Assembly (NCBI RefSeq): GCF_026914265.1
Contig: NC_069122.1
Coordinates: 35,949,473-36,013,472, forward strand
From: Mya arenaria
Lineage: Eukaryota > Mollusca > Bivalvia > Myida > Myidae
Reading direction: 5' to 3'
Length of the DNA: 64,000 bases
This document shows positions 9,701 through 22,951 of the stretch, in pieces (positions within the stretch are counted from its first letter, which is position 1; each line of letters begins with the position of its first letter). The position numbers were made by a program, and so were the translations under genes. Below the pieces are notes generated by a model. It saw only the letters and a program-made list of their open reading frames with translations, was not told the DNA's origin and searched no databases.

Positions 9701-12700
9701 ATGTCTCTTGTAAGTACACATTCGAATCACTCTATTGAAAAGAACTTATCATTACACAAATATATGATATATGAACATATATACATGTATCTTATACAGG
9801 TGTAACGGTCCGCTGTAAGCGGCCGAAGGTGCGTTCATAATAATATTCCGTATAAACGGAAGTACGTTCATACCGGATGTAAACTTGGTTGGTAATATGC
9901 AAATTAGCTAAGCCCGGGCTATGTGAGAATAGAGAAGTTAGTGTATATAAATACCAATGGACCCCTTCAGGGTCGAGCATACTTTTCCCTGAAGGGATCT
10001 GTTGGTGTTTCATTACGCCAGAAAGCTCGGCTAACTGATATTTGTTTGTTTGTTTGGCTCGCACGTTACACAGGTAAAGATTTAGTAGCAGATCATTTCT
10101 TTGAACTTCCTATATTTATTAATACTTGTATTATGTGGTGAGACGGTGACAGTGGTCTAATGGTATAGGTGTCCGCCTTTGATCCAAGAGGTTGTGGATT
10201 CGATTCTACCAGGGATACTTTCTACTGGCCTCTCAAAGTGGATCCAGCTCTGATTAAAACCCAGGAAACGGATTCGAGAGTGCTTCTCTAAGATACCATA
10301 TATCTTCACAATCACGTTAAAAAGAGCAATTATGAGACCGTTATGAAAATTATGTCATTGGTATTGATAGTTTAATGTGCTGCCCTCTATTACTTTTAGT
10401 GCGGTCTATTTCAAAGAGCGTGTTGCCAAAGCTTTGTAGTATTATTGTGTTAAGAATGCACTAGAATGCAACATTTCAGTCAAAATATCTCTGTGCCGAA
10501 AACCTGACCTCATGAGACATTGGGATCCTATATTGTTAAATGCCAATGTGGTTAGAGTACGCCGCGGTCTCCATCCCCTCTTCTCTAGCGTCAAATTCTG
10601 GATCCGCCTCAGCTTATTGTCAAATAGACTCGATATTATTTATTCGTTAGGCCATTAACATACTATCCTTGAGATTTTTTTGTACGATTCGACGCAGATT
10701 TCTCAAGATACCACTTTTTAAAACAGTCGAAACCAATGCTGGTTGCGGCCATAGATTTCGGTACGACGTACTCGAGTTGGGCGTTCTCTTTACTTCATGA
10801 ATACGAAAATGATCCAACACAGATATCAGCAAAACAGTGGCAGGGACATGAATCGACGAAAGGTATGTAATGTATAATTATATAACAATCTAATGGCGTG
10901 CGTTTTAACAATGCATTTACTGCTAAACGGCGTTTTTTATGAATGCAGTCATTTACAGGCAATTTCTTTTCAGTTATTTGAGTCCTTTCAGAGATAAACT
11001 TACATGACTTTGAGCCGCTGCACTAAATTTGAATTTCATAAAAAAAACTAATGAAAGGAGATAAACTTATGACGAAATAAAGACTTGGTTCAATATATTA
11101 TTTTCATCAATTCCTCCATTACATGCAGAGAATTAACATAATCTAACTTATTCGTATAGTCTTTTGTTTTAATTATTAAACGCACATATGCGTTCTTTTG
11201 GTAAGGACCAACAACGGTTTTGATAAAGCCCGATGGAAGAACCTTAGAGGCATTTGGCTTTGAGGCGGAGACAAGATACGCAGAACTGATAGATGAAGAG
11301 GAGCATGATTCGTACTACTTCTTTAAAAGATTTAAAATGAAATTGTGGAACCAGGCAAGTACATGTCCAGAGTAAGAGAGAAAATTTAATTTATGGAATT
11401 CATCCGCTTTCACATCATGTTGTTTGTACTTTCTAACCCAATTCTCTGTGCTGTAATACATCAATATATTCATATTTTCAGTCTGTGTGCCGTTCCAATA
11501 TTTATACATAAAAGTTATTTATTACTTACTTTATAGAAATCCCCATACGTAAATAACTTGATCATGTTAATTACAATCAATATTTGGCAATACTTCGGGT
11601 AATTAGATATCAGGCAATTTACGTTTTACCATTCAATGATTGTGTCATTTCGTATCTTATTGAATAGAAGTTTGTGCACTCGTTTGAGTACAATTATTTT
11701 AAAATTTGAAATGATTTTGTAAACATTTGTAGAATATATTGATGAAACAAACACTGACATAAAATGCTGGTATTTCGCGTCAACATGTCGGCCATATGGC
11801 TGATTGAAATAGCTGTATCTTAAAACATTAGTTTCAACACGAATCGAAAGCGTTTGAAAAATTCTGATTTAAAAACAATATGTCACCCAAGTATTTTCAA
11901 GCAACTCGTTACAAACAAACTAAGCTTTCGATGTTAATTTGAGGTACTCCCATTTTGTTTCAGAAAATCGAACGGGATATGCTTATTGAGGACGAAAACA
12001 GTCGTCATCTATCTGCAAAAACTGTGTTTGCACTAGCAATCAAGTAAGTCAACTAGTTGCACAGACATATTAAATGTGTACGCTTTTTATCAAATAACAC
12101 TGCAGCATGTATATATGCATTAAAAGTGCACTTCTGTTATGAATATACGGTTGATATATGTCAATAATATACGGTCAATATATGTTACAAACAAATTCTA
12201 CTTTTTTTACTTGAAGATGGCTCAAGGACGACCTTTGGCGGGTTTCAAACGACAGAATTTCTGGCACAATACGAGAGAATGAGATACACTGGGTGTTGAC
12301 TGTGCCAGCTATCTGGGATAATGCTGCCAAACAGTTTATGAGAGAAGCCGCTACACTGGTATTCAAAAGTCATAAACGATAAATAAACAAACGATAAAGA
12401 GCTTTCAACACAATGTGGGTATTTTTAGAACTGTTAATCGACTATTAAACACTCGATACAATGTGGTGTGCAGAGGACATGAAAGGAAATATGTATTAGC
12501 ATTTGGTTTATGAAGGAAATGTAATCTAAAGATTGAGTAAATATAAATCGCAGATACCATGTATTTTTTAATTGATCAATTTTGAAAACATCTGATATAT
12601 CGTCGTTCTTTATCTTTTTCGATAGGGCAATACGTGAATAGTGTATGAATATATTGAATGATTAACAATCTTATCTAACATTATTATCAACTTTGAAGAA

Positions 12701-15082
12701 AGCATTCATTTTGGATGAGAGTACAATGCGTGCAGAAATGTATTATGTTTAGTGTTTGGCACATATTTGCTTTTTTCCTTTAGGCTGGTATCGAAGAAAA
12801 AAAGCTCACTGTTGCTCTTGAACCAGAGGCAGCGTCATTGTTTTGTCGCCATCTACCAATCGAACGAAGCGGAAATGAAACGTCGCTCGGCAAAATGAAA
12901 GCTGGACAGAGATATCTGGTTTTGGACGCGGGAGGTATAACTGGCCGATGCCATAGATACACGTAGCCCCAGACTATAGTGTATTTATATACCATTTTTC
13001 ACAAATGAATATCAATATATTTGTCAATGCTCAGATAATCGCGAAGTCTGAACATAATCAATCTTGAATTGACAAAAATTCTGAATGCTACGCTAAGATA
13101 TATTATCGTTCAGTAGTGTAGTAATTTTAATAAAATTAAATAACGACTATAACAATTTTGTTATTGATGTTGTTCAAGTTGATACTACTGTACCTTTTGT
13201 GTGTGTGTGTGTGTCGTTTAAGGCATCCAACCATCATATCAGCTAGTTCTCGGATAGTTCAATTAACCATTTTTTTGCAATAAATTGAATTAAAAGGCTG
13301 AATACATTTTTATAATTTTCAATAAACAACTTTTAATGTTAATTCATTGTAGTTTGTATTGTTTGCTCTTAATTACTATGAAAATGCTCTTGCAATCAAA
13401 AAGGTTGCAGTTTTCAAGGGCAAAGGAAAAGTGTTTGTGAAATGATATTCAGTATAGTGTCTACATATAATTGTTCTACATTTAATACGCTTTTAAATGA
13501 TACCAAAATTGTTTGATCACCAGGCAGACTGAATTCCCGTATCCGTGTATCGTATACCTTAAGAAGTTACATTCATAGTGAAAGCATGGTGTCTTGTTGA
13601 TATGTACATAAGCTAGGAGATATTCTATACCTTAAGGTGGGACAATAGACATCACCGTCCATGAAGTAATGCAGTCGATGGACGTTAAGGAACTGTTTAA
13701 GGCGAGCGGTGGTGCGTGGGGTGGAACTAAGGTCGACGAAGACTTCAAAGGTTTCATTAATGACATTGCAGGTAACATAAATGATTGTATATATGATAGT
13801 TTATACAGCGCGTACGGCATTTTTGCCATTTGAAGTGTGATCAAGTTTGAAAATTTGTATTTTTATGTACAGGCTTCGACGCAATCGCCGATTTAAAGCA
13901 AAAACACCTGGACGATTTCATTGACTTGTTTCGCCGATTCGAAAACAAGAAGCGGTCCATTTCCCCAGACAAAGACAGCAAAACGGTTATACCCCTGCCT
14001 CTGTCCCTTTGTTCCTTAATAGAGAAACGACAGGGACGAGCCTTGTGTGACCTCATCACGGACACAGTTTACGCCTCTTCGGTAAACTTTATACTTGTTA
14101 TACTGGTACATGGTGTTTTCCAATTTCGTCTTAAAATATTTTTTAAGCATGGTATGTTCTTTTTAATTATGTATATATATGCAAGTCGTTATGATTCACG
14201 ATCAGGCAATACATACATATAACAATAAAAAAGAAAATACAGTTTCCAATACTTACCAATACTTTTATTTTAGAAGTCTTTGATTGCTTTACTCAAACAT
14301 AGAAATATATATATATTACACAATGATCAATGAAACATGATTTCATAAAGAATCTTTTTTACTGTTATTAGGTGTCAATGACAAACGAGAAAGTCAAGAT
14401 CGACGCTAGCGTTGCTAGACAGTTTTTCGATTCATCTGTTTCAAGCACTATTGAGCACTTGAAGAACATTCTAAGCTTGCCAGTAAACATGGGTGTAGAA
14501 GCTATTTTGATGGTAGGTGGATTTTCAGAATCGCCTATGCTTCAACACGCCATTGGCAAAGAGTTCGGAGCTCTGAAAAGAATTGTACCACGGGAAACAA
14601 GCCTTGCAGTACTAAAAGGGGCTGTAATATTTGGACACAACCCCAACGCGATCACAGAACGTATAAGCAAATTGACATACGGTGTTAGTATGGTTCAAAC
14701 ATTTGATGCAGCAATACACGTTAGTTCTAAAAAGAAGTGTTTTGATGGAGTGGACAAATGTGTTGATTTGTTTGATAGGCATGTGAAAATTGGACAGAAA
14801 CTAAAGGTTGGTGAGGCACAGTATAAAGAGAGGTATCATGCAGTAGAATTAAATCAAAAAGCTATGTACTTTCCGATTTTTACAACATATGAAACGAATC
14901 CCATGTATACGACAAATCCAGGGTGTAAACAGATCGGAAACTTGGAAATTCCACTATCCGGCAGCGGAAAAGACAGATGGGTCACTGTGAGATTCATCTT
15001 CGGAGGAACGGAAATTGACGTTGAGGCAACAGAAGATTCAACTGGAAAGGTTCAACACTTGAAGATCGACTTCCTGGTGTAA
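9701..15082 (+). CDS. HSPA12: HSPA12-like Hsp70 family protein, copy 1 (intact)
   Basis: Nine coding exons: 9701-9709, 10727-10862, 11206-11354, 11964-12043, 12217-12358, 12784-12934, 13637-13771, 13873-14081, 14372-15082; they total 1722 nt and encode 573 residues without a stop. The family is the atypical Hsp70 ATPase with a divergent C-terminus, normally cytosolic. Motifs seen: phosphate-1 loop VAAIDFGTTYSSW (residues about 9-21), a segment LTVALEPEAASLFC, phosphate-2 LDAGGGTIDIT (about 219-229) and adenosine loop MVGGFSES (about 384-391). Length is a little under the roughly 675 residues of vertebrate HSPA12A. The ATG is chosen because the spliced 5' leader joins it and the tiny three-codon exon is kept in all copies. 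Intron 3 uses a GC donor (CAG/GCAAGT). AATAAA occurs at 15262 and 16115. It is the best candidate for the working member of this cluster. Confidence 0.93.
10142..10330 (+). mobile_element. tRNA-derived SINE-like repeat in intron 1 of HSPA12 copy 1
   Basis: The sequence has a pol III A-box-like AGTGGTCTAATGGTATAGG and a B-box-like GGATTCGATTC at the right spacing, followed by a non-tRNA body with ACCCAGGAAACGGATTCGAG. Decayed relatives lie in the same intron of copies 2 (about 29412-29560) and 3 (about 56046-56190), so the insertion precedes the duplication. It does not fold as a complete tRNA. Confidence 0.6.
13199..13214. repeat. (TG)n microsatellite in intron 6 of HSPA12 copy 1
   Basis: A pure TG run of about eight units, intronic. 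Confidence 0.8.
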
Positions 15083-16193
15083 ACTGAACATTGCAAGAAT
15101 GCATTAACAAAGCTCCAACAGTGATGCACACTTTTAAAAACAATGAATTAAAATGAAACATTTCTTTATTTTCAATATAGCAATGTTGCACAGTTTTGTT
15201 GTATTTAATTTCAATTTTAGCATTAGTATGTTCCACATGTGTTTGAATGATTTTTCTTAGTAATAAATTGTTTTCATATTGAAATAAGAAGGCTACATGT
15301 ATTTTGATTATCGCAATTGAAACTTCAAATATAAATTTAAAGATTATTATGAACATTTAAATATAAAAAAAAATCCATCTAAGATATTCTTATATTAAGT
15401 TTTAATTGCTGTGTCAGTTTTGAAGATATAGTTTTCTTATTTACTTTTCAAAATGTAGTCCTGTGTTTTAATGGATTTATTCCATAAAGAGATTTACCAT
15501 TTAAGCATTGCCTGATTCATCACATTTAATCCAATTCAGAAATTCTATCAAATTTGGATGGAGAGAAACAAGGTGTATCAGCAAGAAATATTGGCTGAAC
15601 AGTTTATGGGGTTTATTTGTATTTTGTTGAGTATGTTATTTCATATTGCTTTAAAAAGTATTGTTTATCAATAACTGATTTAATATTTACATTCGCCATA
15701 GTTTTCTGTGCAAACTAAGTTTTGTTAATTAGTCCCTGATCTTCCCTCGACAAATTACATACATTGTAATGTTGACCATAAATCTAAACTATTTTTTTTA
15801 TCTAGAAACATGCAAATATGAAATATACGTTTTTTGGGGTTATTATATGGTTGACAGTATATATTCTGTTTCAGTATGGTGTTTGGATCAACTATCTAAA
15901 TGTAAAACATACTAAGTATTAAACAATTTTAATATATAAAATGTTAACTAATCAATGTTTGTTTAGAGTGTATAGTGTTTGCCTAAAAAATGTATATGAT
16001 ATACGTGATCATGCTCTTTTTGTCACGTGTTTGGGACATGAGTTTAGATAAATAGACTTGTAAATGTGTCGATGGCTTTAATACCGTCCATAAGTTCTAT
16101 GGTGGAAGGCTGTCAATAAAGATATTTTTATATAAGTCCCGACCATAAAGCGAACATTTAAAACATGTATTTTCATTATTTTACATTACGGTA
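15083..16193 (+). other. 3' flank of HSPA12 copy 1
   Basis: No gene. AATAAA signals lie at 15262-15267 and 16115-16120. The stretch near the second, with GGCTGTCAATAAAG, is conserved downstream of copy 2 (39046-39059), which suggests a long 3' untranslated region or a second polyadenylation site. Confidence 0.5.
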
Positions 16194-16548
16194 AGCTGTA
16201 CCCTCACAGATTGACCATTTTAACAACTTTTTATTTTTTTTGTCTTGGAAAGAGCATATTTTTGCGTAAATATCTGCAAACCAATGATATAAGATTCCTG
16301 ACAAAAATCAGATCGTAGTTTTTCATAATTATGTTCGAACATTAATGTTTTTTGGCTTACACCGTTACTAACGGTTTAAGAAAAACGCATAAAACATCAA
16401 TTTTTGAACTTATACATAAAAATATGCGATCTGTTTTTTGTCAGCAGTCTTATATAATTGGTTTCCATGGATTTTGCCAAAAATTAGCTCGTTCCAACAC
16501 AAAAAAATAAAAAAGTTGTCAAAACGTTCAATCTGTGAGAGTGCAGCT
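16194..16548. mobile_element. TTAA-flanked MITE (AGCTGCACTCTCACAG type), copy A
   Basis: Terminal inverted repeats of the AGCTGCACTCTCACAG type. The left end is slightly decayed (AGCTGTACCCTCACAGATT) and the right end is CAATCTGTGAGAGTGCAGCT, followed by TTAA at 16549-16552. Unit 2 is empty here: it reads AAGGTTAAGACAACAC at about 39136-39151, whereas unit 1 has the element and then TTAAGACAACAC. It is about 355 bp long, non-coding, and from the same family as 54753-55101. Confidence 0.8.
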
Positions 16549-17970
16549 TTAAGACAACACAAGTTCAAAGTTATATTTCTACTTACACCCAATTTAAGAA
16601 CGGACTAATTCTTGACAGATTCACATCAATTAGTTCCCTAAGATACCGATCGCCTCGCCGTAAAACACCACATCAACGCATTATTTTCGTATCTGGATCA
16701 ATTTATAAAACATAGCACATAACTAACCAAATTTTCATATAAATTTACCCGACTTTTTTATTTCCGAAATTTAGTTCGCTCGTTCTCTTTCCACTAGTCC
16801 AAACGCAAGTACTCAGGATGGATATATGTAGTGTGTCGTTAGCCGTTTATTTGTGTTCATTTTATTAATGCGGGAGTCTGTCATTTTGAATATCGAAAAC
16901 ACGAATACAGTGCCGACAGGGTTTGAAACAAAGATTGCAGCTTTAGTGGAAAAACTATCAGAAGAAGAGCATGAGATTCAGGAATGGAAACTAAAAATAG
17001 AAATACTAGAACGACATATGGTGGAAGTAAAACGGAATAAGGAAAAAGGAAAGACGTTATAGCTGTTTTTCTTTCTTGAATCAATGAACGACATATCTTA
17101 CAATCTTTAAATTATGAAAGTGAGATCCTTAAAAAAGGGAGGACACATTTAACCGGAAGCATGGAACTAACTCTTAGTTATGAATACAGCAGCCTCGATT
17201 TGAAAAAAATAAACAGTTCATTTACGGCAATTAAAGGTGGACACTGCCTCCTGGAACAGCTTAAAAAAAGCGGTTATTTATTTCCATGAGTCATTTATAT
17301 ACATGTATGTTAATGGTTTTAGGGGAATCTTCGACAAAGGCGAAAACATGATTTTTTACGTCAGTTACAATGCACGGAACACTAGTACCATTGTTTCCTT
17401 ACCTTAATTAAATTCATTTTGCGACAAACGTGTGTTTGACTAGTTCTACCTAAATTTAATGCAATAATGTAGTATTATCATTTGAGTGGCTAACTATCAT
17501 TGTCACAAAAATAGAGAATTGTCCAAAGTGTGCTTACTTTTTCTAGAAAATATTGCTTTTATTCTATTTTACGTGATGGCTTTTACGACCAATGTAATAT
17601 GAATTGCGTGCACGTGCTTAAGCACTGATATTAATCTGTATAACCCGCTTCATGGATAATAGATCCACAGAGACGATTTTGAAGTGACAGCACTGAAAAC
17701 GTAATCAACAACGATATCTCATGTTTTTACTTTATTCACTTGTTTATTCTAATTACGCTTATTTCATAATGACGTCATTTCCAGATACGCAGGTTAACCA
17801 AGTCAATCATGGATATGTCTTAGCCTTTGATGTTTTTGTTTTTTTGATAATCCACCACAGTTTAACTAATCGAGGCTTTCGATATCAGAAACAATAACGA
17901 TAATTATTGATAAAAGACAAAGACGTTTAATGACGGGACATAACACCTATGTGACGAGAATCTGTTCATC

Positions 17971-18303
17971 CGTCCCATTCGGAGCTCATCGGCCATTTTT
18001 CTCGAAAACAACCTCGGATGTATTTGGACGGTTTACATACTCAGAAATTAGTATGTTTAAGTCCTTAATTTCAATTTAGCAGTTAAAGTTAATGACTTAA
18101 CTCTTGGAAATCGCAATTTTGTTTGCAATAATACACTTCACTGGCAATCAATTTAAACTAAGATCAACAAATACAAGCTAAAACACAACATTTAATAAAT
18201 GATATAATTCAAACATTTACGAACTACTTCAACTAGTGTACCGGCATACATCCGAGGTTGTTTTCGCGAAAAATGGCCGAGGAGTGCCGAATGCATTCGT
18301 CCT
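17971..18303. mobile_element. inverted-repeat MITE in collagen-like intron 1, copy 1
   Basis: The left arm (ATTCGGAGCTCATCGGCCAT then TTTTCTCGAAAACAACCTCG) is matched by an inverted right arm at about 18246-18297. No coding content. The same element is at 40480-40705 in the other collagen-like copy, so it predates the duplication. Confidence 0.75.
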
Positions 18304-19636
18304 ATTATCGATTGTTATGATAATTTATTTAGATCAAGCGTTTAAGATATGTTCAAGGTACAAGTGTGCGCAAGTGTGTTGCTTGCGTATGTGAGTTTGA
18401 GCGATCGTTATTCATGTCTGCAATATACAACATAAACTACATTCTCTTTGACTTTAAATCAACCGGTAAATGAGATAATGAAACGGAATTTTAATGCCCA
18501 GTGAGTTATACTTATGTATGTATGAAGCAATGGTTAATGGGGGGGGGGCATATGGAGTGTGTATTAGAATTAATATAGTGAACAGAACATTTCATTGAAT
18601 CAGATACTCGCACGCAAATCCAAGATTGGATAACGCGCACCTTCCAAAACTGTCAATATTAACATTATTGTGCCTTTCGTGTTGAAACAACACCGCCATA
18701 AATATGATTGTGTTCTCCCGAAGGATCTTTCGTCAAGAATATTTTCTCATTTCACTACAACTGGCCTTAAGTGCTATGTAAAAAATAAATCTTTACTTCC
18801 TAAGTTCGTATTTGGTCCGTAGTGCAGTTATTTATATCTTTGTCCTACGAGATCCTTATCGTTTTAAAGGCCAATGCTAGGTGGCATTGGCGATGCTCTA
18901 TATTTAGTTAATGTCAATGAACAGTACTTTTGTTTTTATATTTTGAAATGGGATAGTGCTTTCGGAAGGCCTTCCATTCTGAATATACTTTAAGCAGTTT
19001 ATGCTGTGTGTTATTTTTACCAAAGAATTTGAAGGAGGTTAACTATCTTGCAGATTTTTACAGCTTGCGCTAAAGCAGATTATGATATGTCTTTGGATCA
19101 GATTAATCTACCATTCGATTAACTTTTGCTTCGTTTTTTTCAGTTCTTAGCCGACGTACGAGAGGGGTAGTTGATCATAGACTTGAACTTTTTGTTGGCA
19201 AGCCGGGTCCCCCAGGTAAAAACTACTAGTATAGGGGAACCCAACTATCAAATAAAATAATTTCAATAGAACGCTCTTATATAGCTCACTGATAACATAG
19301 TAACCTATTGGATATTATTATATTAATATTAGAAACAACAAGAAAAAACGAGCATCTTAAGTCTACTATTCATTCATGGCTAAAAGATATAATATTAGGC
19401 TTACATCATTCAAAGTTGTGAAATGTCTGTTATATGTCTTCTATTGATTGTTACATGTGAAGGTAAAGAAATCACTATGCCTAATTGTTAAGTTTTTTTA
19501 TACGCAATTATAATGGTTGATTTTATAAGCCTAAAACACAACGCCAACAAAAGCATTTTGTTACTGTTTTTTTCCGTATAAGTATAACTCAAAAGTGTAT
19601 TGATATGTTTTAAATTAAATAAAGTCCTAGTCTAGC

Positions 19637-20735
19637 ATAATCATATGTGCATTAAGTTTCGATAAATATGATTTACTCGCGGTCTACCATCAAAATAGGT
19701 GCATTAAAATTCGTTGAATATGATGCACCCGCGGTATTCCATCATCATTTGTGCATTAAGTTTTGCTAAATAGGATACACTCGCGGTCTGCCATCATCAT
19801 ATGTGCTTTAAATTTCGCTACATATGATTTATTCATGGTCTACCATTACCATTTGGCATTAAGTTTCGCTAAATATGATGTACTCGCGGTCTACCATCAT
19901 CATATGTGCATTAAAATTTGTTAAATATGATGTACTCGCGGTCATCCATCATCTTTTGTGCATTAAGTTTCGCTAAATATGATACACTCGCGGTCTGCAA
20001 TCATCATATGTGCATTACGTTTTGTTAAATATGATTTACTCGCGATCTACCATCATCATATGTGCATTAAAATTCGTTAAATATGATGCACCCGTGGTCT
20101 TCCATCATCATTTGTGCATTAAGTTTTGCTAAATATGATACACTCGCGGTCTGCCATCATCATATGTGCATCAAGTTTCGTTGAATATGATGTACTCGCG
20201 GTCTACCATCATCATATGTGCATTAAGTTTCGCTAAATATGATGTACTGGCGGTCTACCATCATCATTAGTGCATTAAGTTTCGCTAAATATGTTGTACT
20301 CGCGGTCTACCATCATCATTAGTGCATTAAGTTTCGCTAAATATGATGTACTCGCGGTCTACCATCATCATTAGTGCATTAAGTTTCGTGAAATATGATG
20401 TACTCGCGGTCTACCATCATAAAATGTGCATGACGTTTTGTAAATATAATGTACTCGCGGTCTACCATCATCATATGTGCAATATGTTTTGCTAAACTTG
20501 ATGTACTCGCTGTCATCCATCATATGTGTATTATGTTTCGTTAAATATGATGTACTCGCGGTCACCCATCATCATATGTGCATTACATTTTGCTAAATAT
20601 GATATACATGCGGTCCTCATCATCATATGTGCATTAGGTTTTGTTAAATATGATGCACTATTGGTCTACCATCATCATATGTGCATCAAGTTTCGTTAAA
20701 TATGATGCACTCGCGGTCTTACATCATCATATGTG
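19637..20735. repeat. 52-bp intronic minisatellite, about 21 units
   Basis: A tandem array of a 52-bp unit containing CATATGTGCATTAAGTTTCG, CTAAATATGATG and TACTCGCGGTCTACCATCAT, in the intron between the second and third exons of collagen-like copy 1. Each unit holds an internal inverted pair (CATCATAT / ATATGATG). A second array of the same unit occupies the same intron in copy 2. Confidence 0.93.
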
Positions 20736-21312
20736 AGTTTTGTCTTTGATAGACGTATATTACCTGTTATACAGCAATGCAGTCTTAACAAAGAACTTGT
20801 AAATGGAAATGTCTTTATCTTTTTAATGCAATATCTTTATTGAGCCGCTGTTATGATCCTGCATAAGATTTAACGTTTGGCATAACTTACTTCCTCACCA
20901 TAGCTCTTCTTAAACACGTATTAACATAACGAGAAAGCAAGGACCAGTACAAGATATGTCCAAAAGGAAATAAGCGAGTTCTGGCACATAGAGCGTGTAT
21001 TATGATATCGGATTCCAGTGGTTTTCCACTGACCGTTCCAGAGCGGTATTCCCATCATTTATCGGCACAACTATTTTGATGGGTGTGTGGTAAGCTTGTG
21101 GTGTATTTGTGTATGTGTTTGTACGTTTGTGTCTCTAGTTTAGTTATGTCTGCCCCACCCGCCTTGCTTTGTGCCTCTAATAACGGAGTGTTTTTGAATG
21201 TTCGACTACTTGGCTGTAGTTTCAATTGCACTATTAAGGGACAATCAACACCAAGAGTAAGGTCCCAACCATCCGGCATCATCGATAGCTCTGACTATTT
21301 TGTTCTCGTCAG
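20736..21312. other. intron segment present only in collagen-like copy 1
   Basis: About 500 bp between the minisatellite and the third exon have no counterpart in copy 2, where the array ends almost at the exon. Two 75-90 codon open frames on opposite strands overlap here (21055-21355), but neither has recognisable content. An insertion in copy 1 or a deletion in copy 2 would both fit. Confidence 0.4.
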
Positions 21313-22951
21313 GTATCCCTGGACACCAAGGCCCACCAGGCAGAATCTGATCTAGAGGTCAGAAAGGCCACAAAGGCACCAGTGGAAACCCAGGTTTACG
21401 CGGACCGCCAGGCCCATACGGGCATCCTGGCTGGCCCGGACCACCAGGTATTGGAGCCGATTTGTTACTTTAAATCTTGAATAAAGTTGTATGTATGATA
21501 TCACTACAACCTTAACCTGTATATAAATAGTTATATCAACTTAAATGGTTCAACGAAGTTCTCGATGGCCAATTGTTCCTGTCCTTGACATGTCGTTGCT
21601 GTTCGTCATTTTATTGAGGTAGTTCTGTTTCCTTAGTATATTTCTTGGATATGGATACACTCAAAATAATAGCCCTTAAATCAGACACAGGAACGATTAC
21701 TATATAAGTTATTCCTTTCCTAAGTGTTTTTTTTTCTTTTATAATTGTGCAATCTTATTTAGTGTGTATTCATTACTTACAGGTCTTTTCGGCTTCCCGG
21801 GCGAGATAGGTGAGAAGGGTTTCCCTGGATACGACGGAATCCCTGGGATTATCGGTGACGTAGGCTGGGCTGGTGTAAATGGCAAACATGGTTTTAGAGG
21901 CCCTCCTGGGTATCTTGGTCATGTGGGTTTTATTGGTATGCCCGGGCCTCCAGGCATCAAAGGTGATGTGGGGATGCCAGTTATGCTTGATTGTTTACGT
22001 TTGTAGTAAACAGAATTCATTGTTACATCTACACCGGAATAAAACCGACTGAAAGCAACCAAAAATGTCAAATGATTCATGAGTAACTAGATTCAAAATA
22101 TGTAGCAAGTAACATACCCCTTTACTTAATTTTTGCTATTGGATATAATTAGTTACAATGACTAACTTACGTATTTTTAGTCCAAAATTTTACACTTCTG
22201 TGCTATATAGCAGCTGTTTATGATGACAACATATTTCAGTTATATACAATAGCTATAGCTTTTGACTGTATGTATTTGCTTAAACACACATCGGATGAGT
22301 GCAAATTGCATTACAATCTTGTAATGGCTTAGTTGGCTATCATAAATGTTATTTTGCGAAACACTGAGCTTGTTCAAATCTTAATCAAATCAAAATATTA
22401 AAATAAGTTTATCTCATTTGTAACATACTTATAGCTCTACATAAATGTTGTATTGTTTACATTTAACTCGTGTCTATTTTCTAAGGCATCCAGGGAATCG
22501 CCGGCGTTCCAGGTGACGTGAGATTTTATGGAGAAGCTGGTCTGATGGATGAACCTGGCTTTCAAGGACCAGAAGGGGAAATGGGTCTCAAGGGGCCAAA
22601 TGGTGAAAGAGGAAAACAAGGAGACATCGGACCATGGGGACCTGTTGAAAGTCCGGCACCCATGTATGACCATGTTTGGTGCTGCATCGGCTGCATTTGA
22701 TTACGATGCTTTTAAAAATGTAAACTGCTCAGAGACGGATGATGGCCAATCAAATTGCTCCTTCGAAAGTGGACCACCAGCTGAAAACATCAGGAAGTCC
22801 AGAAAGATGGCACTTCCGGTATACATGCACCCCCACCCGGTACGCAAGTAGTTCCGGTAGCAACTGGTCGTATGATTGGAAAGGCGCCTTTTATATATGG
22901 ACCACCACCACCGGGGACAAAAGTTCAAGGTCAAAGTGTTGATATATCTAA

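Noticed and set aside
10142-10220. A functional tRNA gene in HSPA12 intron 1
   Set aside because: Boxes A and B are present but the acceptor stem does not pair, and decayed versions occur in paralogous introns; a SINE head fits better.
19637-20735. Regularly spaced repeats suggesting a CRISPR array (also 41742-43525)
   Set aside because: The whole 52-bp unit is repeated with no unique spacers, and the array lies in a eukaryotic intron.
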